The notes under the pieces: generated by a model | What the model was told of the DNA's origin: nothing | The model's database searches: none | The model's input: the letters and a program-made list of their open reading frames with translations, nothing else | Part shown: one piece after another, positions 7,897-15,619 of the stretch | Layout: each line of letters starts with the position of its first letter | Position numbering within the stretch: position 1 is the first letter of the stretch | Assembly (NCBI RefSeq): GCF_020860125.1 | Contig: NZ_JAJBUX010000112.1 | Location: 1 to 37,766, forward strand | From: Cloacibacillus sp. | Lineage (GTDB): Bacteria > Synergistota > Synergistia > Synergistales > Synergistaceae | Direction of reading: 5' to 3' | Length of the DNA: 37,766 nt | Program-made: the position numbers and the translations under genes

Positions 7897-8542
7897 ATTC
7901 GAGCGTCAGAAAACCCTCGCGTATCGCATACTTTGTAAGCTCGGCCATACTCTCGCAGCCTAGCTTGTCCATGATGCGGCGGCGGTGGGTATCGACCGTG
8001 TTTTTACTGATGGAGAGAGCGTCGGCGACCTGCTTGCCGTTGCGCCCTTTGACGAGGAGCTGCAGCACCTCCATCTCGCGTTCGGATAGCGGGCTCGCGC
8101 GGCCAACCGCCTCATTGCCGAGCAGCCGCAGGTAATCGCTGACAAGCACCGTACAGACTTTCGGAGAGAAGAATACCTCGTTCCGGCTCACGGTACGGAT
8201 GGCGTCAAGCATCAGCTCCGGGGAGCTCTCTTTCAGGACATAGCCGCGCGCGCCGGCTTTCAGCGCCTCGGCGATAAAGCGCCTGTCGTTGTGCATGGAG
8301 ATGACGATAACGGCGATGTCAGGCAGTTCGGAACATATCTTAGCCGTCGCCTGTATGCCATTCATATTCGGCATGGTGACGTCCATCAGGACGACCTCCG
8401 GTTTCAGCCGCTGAACGGCGTTCACCGCCTCAAGGCCGTCGGAGGCGGAGCCGACTATCGCGATATCTTTTTCACGGCTCAGCAGGCTCTTAAGCCCCTC
8501 GCGAAATAACTCGTGATCATCGGCGATAAACAGTTTTATCAT
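7895..8542 (-). CDS. NarL/LuxR-family response regulator
   Basis: 215-aa two-component regulator. The receiver domain (1-120) has the acidic pair D8/D9, phospho-acceptor D54 in VVLMDVTMP, and K104 in GYVLKES. The C-terminal LuxR-type helix-turn-helix (about 148-195) reads LSEREMEVLQLLVKGRNGKQVAD, then KNTVDTHRRRIMDKLG. It should be phosphorylated by the kinase encoded just upstream, whose stop overlaps this start by 4 bases (ATGA), then bind DNA as a dimer. Target genes are not evident; an inverted repeat in the kinase promoter (9692-9708) is a possible autoregulatory site. Confidence 0.95.
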   Translation of the reverse strand: MIKLFIADDHELFREGLKSLLSREKDIAIVGSASDGLEAVNAVQRLKPEVVLMDVTMPNMNGIQATAKICSELPDIAVIVISMHNDRRFIAEALKAGARGYVLKESSPELMLDAIRTVSRNEVFFSPKVCTVLVSDYLRLLGNEAVGRASPLSEREMEVLQLLVKGRNGKQVADALSISKNTVDTHRRRIMDKLGCESMAELTKYAIREGFLTLE

Positions 8543-9651
8543 TGATCGGCCCCCTCCCGCAGATCACTTACCTTTAATTTTAACGGCGCAAGCAAAGAGA
8601 CCGTCGTCCCGTCTTTGTTGGAGACGATTCGCATATCGCCTCCGATATGCAGGAGACGTTCTCTGATGCTGAATAATCCCAGACCGCCGGTGTTGCCTCT
8701 GCCGGGCATGAAATTTTTCCTCATGCCGACGCCGTCGTCTTCGATCACGACCTGTATTTTATTCGGTCCTCTGTTGACGTTTATGTGGACATGCTTCGCC
8801 TTCGCGTGTTTGATGACGTTGACCAGCAGCTCGCGCGACATTCTGTACAGTATAATACAGACGGCGTCGTCCGCCGGATAGTCTTTAAGCTGTCCCCTCG
8901 TCGAAACGCTCCATTTTATATCTCTCGGCGACAGGAGTTTATCCGCGAGCGCCTCCAGCGCCGGGGTGATGCCGACCTCAAGAAGGATCGGCGGACTCAG
9001 CTCGAATATCAGCTGGCGGCTCTCCGCGATCATCCGCTCCGTAGACTCGATGGCGCCGTCCAGAATTGATTCCGCCGCATTCGGTCGGTGATAGTTTTCT
9101 TTCAGCTTTCGCAGGTCAAGCAACAGCGAGAGCAGCGAATGGCCGATGCTGTCGTGAAGGTCCGTCGCGATCTCGCGCCGGGTAGCCTCCTCGCTGATTG
9201 TCAGCTTGGTCGCCAGCTCCCGCAGCATCGACTGGTACTCGATAAGTTTTTTCTGTTTTTCTTTCAGTTCAGCCTCCGATTTTTTCAGCTCCGTCCGGTC
9301 AAGAAATATCGTCGCCGCACGGTCGTCAGACAGGGGAAAGGCTATCGCCTCAAGATATTTATCGGTATAGACGCTCTCGCTCTCACAGTGGACGGCATGT
9401 TTCTCCTTCACACAGCGTTCGATTATCTCGGACCAGCACGGCTCAACGTTCGGCCATACTTCCAGAAAGCTCTTGCCTGCCACCTCTTCGCGCTTGACCT
9501 TATTCACACGTTCATACGCGCTGTTCACATCAATGTATATTATTGCCGACGAACCCCTAATGCCGATATCCGGCTCTATCTTGTAGAGGGCGATGGGGTT
9601 GAATGTCTGCTCAAAGAAGAATTTTTCAAAAAAGTTATTTTCTATCACCAT
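8539..9651 (-). CDS. PAS-domain sensor histidine kinase (HisKA_3 / NarX-like)
   Basis: 370-aa kinase without clear membrane helices, so probably a cytoplasmic sensor. It has an N-terminal PAS-like domain (about 10-120), a linker coiled coil (122-150), a dimerisation/phospho-acceptor segment with H166 in DLHDSIGHSL, and a HATPase domain with N278 (LLVNVIKHA), DDGVGM (305-310) and GLGLFSIRERL. This arrangement pairs with NarL-type regulators, which fits the overlapping downstream gene. The PAS domain resembles those in MEKHLA/PAS kinases sensing small molecules or redox; its ligand is unknown. The start is ATG 9651, with no strong ribosome site seen (GGTCGGTA upstream). Confidence 0.92.
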   Translation of the reverse strand: MVIENNFFEKFFFEQTFNPIALYKIEPDIGIRGSSAIIYIDVNSAYERVNKVKREEVAGKSFLEVWPNVEPCWSEIIERCVKEKHAVHCESESVYTDKYLEAIAFPLSDDRAATIFLDRTELKKSEAELKEKQKKLIEYQSMLRELATKLTISEEATRREIATDLHDSIGHSLLSLLLDLRKLKENYHRPNAAESILDGAIESTERMIAESRQLIFELSPPILLEVGITPALEALADKLLSPRDIKWSVSTRGQLKDYPADDAVCIILYRMSRELLVNVIKHAKAKHVHINVNRGPNKIQVVIEDDGVGMRKNFMPGRGNTGGLGLFSIRERLLHIGGDMRIVSNKDGTTVSLLAPLKLKVSDLREGADQ

Positions 9652-9683
9652 TACCGACCATCCATCCGGAATTTATTTGTTTA

Positions 9684-9712
9684 ATTATACTCTATGCCGT
9701 CTGCATAGGGAA
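9684..9712 (-). promoter_or_regulatory. Candidate promoter of the two-component operon with an operator-like inverted repeat
   Basis: Minus strand TATAAT (9689-9684) with a weak -35 TTCCCT 17 bases upstream (9712-9707). The spacer contains a perfect 6-bp inverted repeat CTATGC-N5-GCATAG (9692-9708), well placed to bind a regulator such as the encoded NarL-type protein. Confidence 0.4.
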
Positions 9713-9759
9713 AAACCATACTTAAATACGGGCCGCAGTATATTTTATCGGCCAGAAGT

Positions 9760-9799
9760 AAAAACCTCCGAGATATCCCTGAAACGGTATCTGCGGAGG
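9760..9799 (-). terminator. Intrinsic terminator of the reductase-BCCT operon
   Basis: On the minus strand CCTCCG (9799-9794) pairs with CGGAGG (9770-9765), extended by an inner AGATA/TATCT stem with one bulged base, and followed by a run of five T. It lies about 100 bases after the stop of the last gene of the operon and before the kinase promoter. Confidence 0.75.
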
Positions 9800-9901
9800 T
9801 CCGAAAACTAATCTTCAATATTAAGTAGAAATATAGGGCCTGCCCGCGCGCCGGTCGCTTCTTCGAAAAGATATCGTCCTGTGCAAGCCTAATAATAAGA
9901 C

Positions 9902-10879
9902 TTATACATCCGGCCTGACAATGTGTACGCTGCGGTCGCAGAACCAGTCGTAAACGGTATATTCAGGCTTAGGCTGCAGACGCAGGCGCTCGATGCTCGT
10001 TCCGACGATAAAGAGCGGATTGGCCGGATCGATGAGATTCCTGCCGTCGTGCGAAAGCCGCTCGTATACGCCCTCAAGCTCCCTTTCATTATCAGCGGCT
10101 ATGACGACCATCGTCCAGTTTTCCTGCTGCTGCGAATCGATGTCGGCATAACCGGGGATATAGACCCGCCTCTGTCCCAGCAGAAAGAGGTGCAGCTTTC
10201 CTATAGCGTCGTATATTTCGTCGTAGTTGTCTCCGGTAGCGCGCAGGAAGAAGAGGCGGTCGGCATCCTTCATATAGTAAAGGTCGTCGGGGAGATGAGC
10301 CTCTTTGCGGTAGAGCTCAAAATCATACCTGCTTCTCAATATGAGGTTGAAGCGCACCTCGTCGGCCTCGGCGCCGTTTTCCTCCATCCATCTGCGCATT
10401 CCGGCCTCTCCGGGAGGCGTAGTCCCCCTCGTCCCCACGCCCCATTTAGGAAAAGCCTCGTAAAAGGAGCGGACCAGCGGGGACTCCGGCCACCGGTATT
10501 TGACGCGGCCATTTTCGATTCCCCAGAGAGCCTCCCGCGCCAATTTCGGCACGGATGGCAGCGCCTCGTTGACTGAATATTCTTTTATGCCGAACTGGCC
10601 GATAAAGGCCCTTTCCATCAAAAGGTAGAGACGGTTGTTCCAGAGGGCCTTTTCAGCGTCAAATTCACCAATCGGCAGGGCGGAAAGATAATGGAGCTTC
10701 GCGCACTCCTGACGTCTTTTTTCTCCCTTTTCTGTAAGGACATAGCCTTCGCCGTCCTTAACCAGCAGGCCGTCTCCGGCAAGTTCCGACAGAGAGGAAA
10801 CATTCTCTCCGACAAGGGCAAAGGTCTCCTCATCCCAGCAGGGAAATTTGTCTTCAAAAAGAAGCAGTGCGCGATCCAT
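9902..10879 (-). CDS. Uncharacterised protein in the reductase/BCCT operon (possible winged-helix N-terminus)
   Basis: 325-aa soluble protein that I do not recognise. Residues about 20-62 (LSELAGDGLLVKDGEGYVLTEKGEKRR) look like the recognition helix and beta-wing of a winged helix, ending in the TEKG-type turn common in MarR/PadR-like folds. The remaining 260 residues are mixed alpha/beta, rich in aromatic and acidic residues (for example PKWGVGTRGTTPPGEAG and PDDLYYMKDADRLFFLRATGDNY), with no signal peptide, membrane helix or metal-site motif. It starts 3 bases after the BCCT transporter stop, behind a GGAGAG ribosome site, so it is very probably translationally coupled to the transporter. 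A role in sensing or handling the imported methylamine is only inference from context. Confidence 0.8.
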   Translation of the reverse strand: MDRALLLFEDKFPCWDEETFALVGENVSSLSELAGDGLLVKDGEGYVLTEKGEKRRQECAKLHYLSALPIGEFDAEKALWNNRLYLLMERAFIGQFGIKEYSVNEALPSVPKLAREALWGIENGRVKYRWPESPLVRSFYEAFPKWGVGTRGTTPPGEAGMRRWMEENGAEADEVRFNLILRSRYDFELYRKEAHLPDDLYYMKDADRLFFLRATGDNYDEIYDAIGKLHLFLLGQRRVYIPGYADIDSQQQENWTMVVIAADNERELEGVYERLSHDGRNLIDPANPLFIVGTSIERLRLQPKPEYTVYDWFCDRSVHIVRPDV

Positions 10880-10882
10880 ATA

Positions 10883-12406
10883 TTATCTCTCCTTTTTATC
10901 TTCCTTTTTAAGCGCCTTCCAGAAAGAGGCGCAGGCACAGACCATTATCAGCGAGAAGGGTATCGCCGCCGCGAGCGAGACCGTCTGGAGGTTCTGCAGA
11001 CCTCCCGTAAGCAGGAGCACAACCGCAAGAGCCGCCATAAGTATACCCCAGACGAGCATCTTGCTCTTCGGCGGGTTCAGATCGCCGTGCGTAGACAGCA
11101 TCGCGAGGACGAAGGTTCCCGAGTTGGCCGAGGTGACAAAGAAGGTTATGATCAGCACGAGCATCACGACCGACATTATCTGTCCCAGAGGATAGTGGCT
11201 GTACATCTCAAATATTCCCACGGATACGTCTTTAAGCACCGCTACGGAGACATTTATCTTCTGCACAAGCTCCAAATGCAGCGCCGATGTTCCGAAGATC
11301 GCAAACCAGGTGAAGCTGCCGAGAGCCGGCACGATGAGAACGCCGCTTACAAATTCCTTCACCGTGCGTCCGCGTGATATTCTCGCGACAAACGAACCGA
11401 CGAAGGGCGCCCATGATATCCACCAGGCCCAGTAGTAGAGCGTCCAGCCGCTGAGGAATGATTCGTATTTTCCGCCATAGGGCGCAAGGGTAAAACTCTC
11501 TTTAATCAGGCCGCTGAGGTAATCGCCTATTCCTGTCATCAGCGAGTTTACGATGGGGAGCGTCGGTCCCACTAAAAACAGCGCCAGCATCAGCAGCAGA
11601 CAGACCCAGAGATTGAAGTCGGTGACAACTTTGATCCCTTTTTCTATGCCGAGCGCCGCCGAACCGGTGTAAAGGACGGCCAATATCACGATTATCGCTA
11701 TCTGGATGACGATGCTCTTGGGAATGCCGAATATCGCGTTCAGCCCGCTGTTGAGCTGCAGGGTGCCCAGTCCCAGCGAGGTGGTGATACCGGCGAGTGT
11801 CGCGAATATGGCAAGTATATCAACAGTTTTTCCAAACGTCCCGCGGACCTTTTCCTCACCTACGAGAGGAATGAATATGGAGCTGATAAGTCCGGGAGCG
11901 TTGTGGCGGAACTGATAATAGGCCAAAGGCATGGCGATGACGGCGTATCCCGCCCAGGGGTGGAGCCCCCAATGGAAGAACGATATCTGTATGGCGTCGC
12001 GCGCTGCCTGAACAGAGCCCGGTTCCGCGCCAAAGGGAAGCGAACCGAAGTGGAAAAGCGGTTCGGCGGCTCCGTAAAATACCAGCCCCACCCCCATACC
12101 GGCGGAAAAGAGCATGGCAAACCACGACATGTTGCTGTATTCAGGGCGGGAATCATCAGGGCCCAGCCGTACATTGCCGAAGCGGCTCAGCGCCACGGCG
12201 ATGCAGAATATTACAAAAAGATTCATCGTAAGCATATATCCCCAGCCATAATAGCTGGTGAGGCCGCCATTCAGGATCTTGGCGAACGCTCCGAAACTTT
12301 GCGGGGAGACGAGCCCCCAAAATACCAGCGCAAAGGTTATGGCGATGGAGATTATATACACCATATTTCTTTTAGGTACGGCGGTATTATTGGTTTTTTC
12401 CGACAT
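10883..12406 (-). CDS. BCCT family betaine/carnitine/choline transporter
   Basis: 508-aa secondary transporter with 12 predicted membrane helices. Family landmarks are FGNVRLGPDDSRPEYS after the second helix, SAGMGVGLVFYGAAEP (glycine-rich helix), FFHWGLHPWAGYAV, the tryptophan-rich substrate segment WTLYYWAWWISWAPFVGSF(about residue 310) and SANSGTF near the end. The G-M-G-V-G stretch is typical of sodium-coupled BetP/OpuD-like members, whereas CaiT-type exchangers usually have M-G-I-G or similar; the coupling ion is therefore uncertain. ATG 12406 is preferred over TTG 12430 because AAAGGAGT precedes it. Position directly after the reductase genes suggests it imports the reductase substrate, probably glycine betaine. 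Confidence 0.93.
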   Translation of the reverse strand: MSEKTNNTAVPKRNMVYIISIAITFALVFWGLVSPQSFGAFAKILNGGLTSYYGWGYMLTMNLFVIFCIAVALSRFGNVRLGPDDSRPEYSNMSWFAMLFSAGMGVGLVFYGAAEPLFHFGSLPFGAEPGSVQAARDAIQISFFHWGLHPWAGYAVIAMPLAYYQFRHNAPGLISSIFIPLVGEEKVRGTFGKTVDILAIFATLAGITTSLGLGTLQLNSGLNAIFGIPKSIVIQIAIIVILAVLYTGSAALGIEKGIKVVTDFNLWVCLLLMLALFLVGPTLPIVNSLMTGIGDYLSGLIKESFTLAPYGGKYESFLSGWTLYYWAWWISWAPFVGSFVARISRGRTVKEFVSGVLIVPALGSFTWFAIFGTSALHLELVQKINVSVAVLKDVSVGIFEMYSHYPLGQIMSVVMLVLIITFFVTSANSGTFVLAMLSTHGDLNPPKSKMLVWGILMAALAVVLLLTGGLQNLQTVSLAAAIPFSLIMVCACASFWKALKKEDKKER

Positions 12407-12456
12407 CGATGGATTACTCCTTTGTGACAAGGTAGTCGAGATTTTGAGGTAAACCT

Positions 12457-12484
12457 AAAACGGCGGGGCGTGATAACGCCCCGC
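12457..12484 (-). terminator. Hairpin (attenuator/terminator) between selenoprotein B and BCCT genes
   Basis: Perfect 8-bp stem GCGGGGCG / CGCCCCGC with a 6-base loop. On the minus strand it is followed by CG and TTTT. It lies in the 93-base gap and probably reduces, rather than abolishes, transcription into the transporter gene. Confidence 0.6.
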
Positions 12485-12499
12485 TCGAAACACAAACTG

Positions 12500-13810
12500 C
12501 TAGATGCTTACTTTAAAAACCTTCGGTTCATTGATATCTTCGGCGAGAGCGTCAAGCGCTACACCGACTCTGTGGTAACGGAGCGCCCACTCTTCCTCTT
12601 TCGAGAGCGTCGGGTCGCCGAGGGGATAGGGTACGGAGGTGGTGGGGACTATTCTGTTTGAACCGACAGTCTTGGCGACGTCGATGAGGTTCGCCATGAC
12701 GACGACGGGGAATCCTGCGCGTTCGATCTCTTTGGCCATCGTTGCACCGCAACGAGTACATGTTCCTCAGGTGGCGGTGAGGATCACGGCGTCAACTCCG
12801 GCCTGTTTCAGCTCGGCGGCGATCTCCTTGCCGAACTTAGCCGCGTAGTTCTGCGTAGTTCCGGTTCCGACCGTTACATAATAGTAGTCGTAGAGTTTCG
12901 CGAACTTGCCCTCTTTCTCGTAGGCGCGCATCGCGTCAAGGGGAATCCCGCGGTCGGGAACGGCGCACATCGCCTCGGGGTCAAATCCGGCATGGATCGT
13001 CTTAAACTCACCGGTGGGAAGGTGATCCATACCGGCGATGTTATATTTGCCCCACTTCTGGGCGGAGGCGCTCTGTATCCTGTCCGGGTTGTCGGAGGGA
13101 ACGACGCCGCTTGAAGAGACCAGCGCGATCGTGCACTTACTGAGGTCCTTCACCGCCGGCGCGGGCGGTATCCGGTCGGTCTTCGGGATCACGAGCTCCG
13201 TCTGGAAGGGCTCACCGCTGAGCTTCTTCAGCAGCATGTCAATGACGCGGTCGGCAGCCATCACGCCGCCGGGCGCGGGAATCTCGCTGCGGATGCCGCG
13301 CGGGAAATAGCCCTCTTCCGCGGCGGGCAGGAGTTTTTCGCCCTTCGCGATCTTTTCGGCGTACTTCGCCATCAGCGTAAGATCGTCCTTCATAAAGGTC
13401 GCCTTGCGGCCTCCCTTAAAGATTACGCAGGAGCTCTTATATTCTTCGACTCCGGGGTTTTCCTCGTTCATCGAGGTGATGACGGGAACGCCGTAGCGCT
13501 CGGCGACGGCTTTGCAGACCAGACCACAGCCTACCCCGTAGCGCCCCGCCATAAACGCGGGACCGGCAAAGAAGATATCAAACTGCTTTGTGTCAAGCCA
13601 GGCGAATATCTCCGCGAGAGCTTCGTCAGTGTGGTTGGTGATATAGTTGTCGCCGCAGACAATGGTATTGGTGACTTCGATGTCCGGCATTAGCCCGTCG
13701 AGCATCAGCGAACAGCCGATCGGCTTTTCATTGAAGAGCGGCTTGCTGTCCGCCGCGTCCTCGCCGCCGACCTGGCCAAAAAACTGGTTTATATAATGTA
13801 TGGCTTTCAT
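12500..13810 (-). CDS. grdB: Glycine/sarcosine/betaine reductase component B, selenoprotein (GrdB/GrdF/GrdH family), with in-frame UGA selenocysteine
   Basis: Selenoprotein subunit of component B, which takes the amino group or amine from a pyruvoyl-bound substrate and forms the Se-carboxymethyl intermediate on protein A. The reading frame is continuous from ATG 13810 to TAG 12500 except for TGA at 12769-12767, codon 348. Translation across it gives ILTAT-U-GTCTRCGATM, the family's U-x-x-C-x-x-C active-site context, so the frame is 436 aa with Sec348. A hairpin at 12740-12754 begins 12 bases after the UGA. The N-terminal signature YINQFFGQVGGEDAADSKP is typical. It lies 13 bases after the GrdE-type gene. 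The neighbouring BCCT transporter favours betaine (GrdH), but glycine or sarcosine cannot be excluded. An automatic caller would split this into two ORFs. Confidence 0.95.
12740..12754 (-). promoter_or_regulatory. SECIS-like hairpin next to the selenocysteine UGA
   Basis: On the minus strand CGTTGC-GGT-GCAACG, a perfect 6-bp stem with a GGU loop, starts 12 bases after the in-frame TGA (12769-12767). Bacterial SECIS elements lie within the coding region just after UGA and present G/U in the apical loop to SelB; position and loop fit. Confidence 0.75.
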
Positions 13811-13823
13811 ATGTTTCGCCCCC

Positions 13824-15131
13824 TTAGAAATCGGCGCAGCTTCTGCGCGAATAGCCGCTGATGTGGTTTGCGCAGAACATGCCGTTATTTTCCATCACGC
13901 AGCTGCCGTCAGGATTGATGCAGCCTTCCCAGCCGCCGGAGTTTCCGTCGCGGGCGAGCGCCTCAAGTTCGCCGATGACCTCCATCGCCGGCATCTCGTA
14001 GAACTGCGAGACGTTGCCGGTGGTCACAAGGGCGTCTGTAGCGGGGTTCATGGAAACGAGAGGCTGTGAAGCGCCGTCTCTGCCCGTCGCCTCATCCGAG
14101 AGACCGATCGTCTTGATACCGAGCCGCTCAAGTTCGACAAGCATCGCCGTGTAGTCGACGTCGGGATTGCCGTATCCCTCTTCGGCGACGACGGCGCCCT
14201 TCGCGCCGAGCGCCACCGCGATCTGTCCCGCGATCTGCACGCAGCGGGCCTTTTCCTCCATCTTCGGATTGAGGGTCGAAAGGATCACGCCAAGGAAGTT
14301 GATCGTCTTTCCGTGCTGGGCATAGAGACGTTTGATCATCGGGTTGGTCGAGAATTCATAGGTGGAAATTTTTGATGAGCTGGGCATAAAGCTGCCGGAT
14401 ACAAGGCATCCGTCAAGGAATTCGTTGGGGTGCATAAAGGTCGGGAGCATACGGTTGCCATCCCAGCCATATACTAAAGTGTTATAGCCCAGCGCTTCCA
14501 TCTGAGTCTGCGGCTGCAGCACATAAACTACGCCGGGAAGGGCCTTAGTTTTTTCGTCGCGCTCATTGAGGGCCGGCAGATCGTAGACGTCGACCTCTTC
14601 GGGCTCCATATCGCGCACGCATTCCGCGATATGCTCCGCGAGGCGCAGTCCGGCCCAGCGGATCGCGTGGTTCTTCTTCTGCTGTTCCCTCTGCTCGTCA
14701 AGTTCGCTGGTATCGGCTATAAGGACGAGATTAGGCATATCTCCCCATATCGTGTAATGCTGGTAGGGGCCGCCCATATCGATGAGTCCGTCCTGAAAAC
14801 CGCCCCAGTGCTTCCCTACGGAAAGAAGCGATACTCCGTCAAGTACGTGAGTCCGGCCCATGCCGGCCTGGCCGAGCGGGCTCGTCACACCGGGATAAGC
14901 GCCCTCTCCGCCGTCTACCTTGCATCTGAATTCCACCGAGTCCTTAACCGGGCAAAGCCTCACCATATCGCCGGGATGTACGATCTTAAGGTCGGCCTCG
15001 GTAATATATTTGTCCTCGCATACGACCTTAAGCGCATCTTCCTTATTGACGGAGAGGATACCGCCGCAATAGGCCGTCTTGTCGCCAAAGACGATATCTC
15101 TGACTTTAAACTTGCCAATTTCCAGTCTCAT
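13824..15131 (-). CDS. grdE: Glycine/sarcosine/betaine reductase component B subunits alpha/beta precursor (GrdE/GrdG/GrdI family)
   Basis: 435-aa proprotein, the usual length. In this family the chain is cleaved before an internal cysteine, which becomes the pyruvoyl group that binds the substrate amine as a Schiff base. Here C242 in LDGCLVSGSFMP sits at the position described for GrdE of Clostridium sticklandii. Other conserved blocks are GQAGMGRTHVLDGV, VAEEGYGNPDVD, ATGRDGASQPLV, GELEALARDGNSGGW and the C-terminal MENNGMFCANH. The start has a strong GGAGG. It is the first gene of the operon, followed by selenoprotein B after 13 bases. Component A (GrdA) and component C (GrdC/D) are not in the window, so they must be encoded elsewhere for activity. 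Confidence 0.94.
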   Translation of the reverse strand: MRLEIGKFKVRDIVFGDKTAYCGGILSVNKEDALKVVCEDKYITEADLKIVHPGDMVRLCPVKDSVEFRCKVDGGEGAYPGVTSPLGQAGMGRTHVLDGVSLLSVGKHWGGFQDGLIDMGGPYQHYTIWGDMPNLVLIADTSELDEQREQQKKNHAIRWAGLRLAEHIAECVRDMEPEEVDVYDLPALNERDEKTKALPGVVYVLQPQTQMEALGYNTLVYGWDGNRMLPTFMHPNEFLDGCLVSGSFMPSSSKISTYEFSTNPMIKRLYAQHGKTINFLGVILSTLNPKMEEKARCVQIAGQIAVALGAKGAVVAEEGYGNPDVDYTAMLVELERLGIKTIGLSDEATGRDGASQPLVSMNPATDALVTTGNVSQFYEMPAMEVIGELEALARDGNSGGWEGCINPDGSCVMENNGMFCANHISGYSRRSCADF

Positions 15132-15159
15132 GTTCTTCCTCCTTCTATATATTTATTGG

Positions 15160-15183
15160 ATCTGTTACTATTGAATCTGTTAC
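15160..15183. repeat. Direct repeat ATCTGTTAC, two copies 15 bp apart
   Basis: Two exact 9-base copies (15160-15168 and 15175-15183) in the untranslated region 30-50 bases before the GrdE-type start codon. Possible protein-binding site; function unknown. Confidence 0.5.
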
Positions 15184-15360
15184 GCGCCGCTCTTTATGTG
15201 AAAAGATACACTAAAATGTCCTTCAACCTCAATAAGGGAAAACGCCAAAAGCTCGTCATGTTTTACATTACACACGACCTCACTACAGTGACATTTCACG
15301 CCATTTTATGGAGGAACTCACGCGGGATAAATCTTCCTGCCGTCTAATAAAAAGAAGATC

Positions 15361-15377
15361 TGCAGCAAAGGCGCCAG
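15361..15377 (-). promoter_or_regulatory. Candidate sigma-54 promoter for the reductase operon
   Basis: Minus-strand CTGGCGCCTTTGCTGCA keeps the essential GG-N10-GC spacing and matches most of the YTGGCACG-N4-TTGCW consensus, with three mismatches. Sigma-54 control is known for related Stickland enzymes (PrdR and proline reductase); no enhancer-binding protein is encoded in this window. Confidence 0.35.
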
Positions 15378-15619
15378 CTGCGTAAATTCCCAGCATTGCC
15401 TCCGTCACGGCGTCCACGACGGAGCATTAGTAAAAAACGTTAACAGTCTTTCACTGTTTCCCTCATAGATTATAGGTACTATATTCAGATAACCTATATT
15501 TATACATATTAGATATCTGCCAGCATAGCTTACAGACATTTATATGTACACGGCGGTTATTCTCATTAACATACCGGAAAGCGTAAATCCGGAGATTATT
15601 TTTAAGGAGGAAGTTCTTC

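Larger units (their letters stand above)
15132..15619 (-). other. 488-base divergent regulatory region between the reductase operon and the AbgT gene
   Basis: No gene is supported. It contains a sigma-54-like element facing the reductase operon (15361-15377), a palindrome TCACT-N2-AGTGA near 15280-15291, an inverted repeat AACAGT-N5-ACTGTT (15442-15458), and a direct repeat ATCTGTTAC at 15160-15168 and 15175-15183 close to the grdE ribosome site. On the plus side AAGGAGG precedes the AbgT ATG. I looked for a glycine riboswitch on the minus strand and did not find its conserved core. Confidence 0.5.

Noticed and set aside
15132..15360. Glycine riboswitch in the reductase leader
   Set aside because: I looked for the paired conserved GGAGAG-type aptamer cores on the minus strand and saw none.
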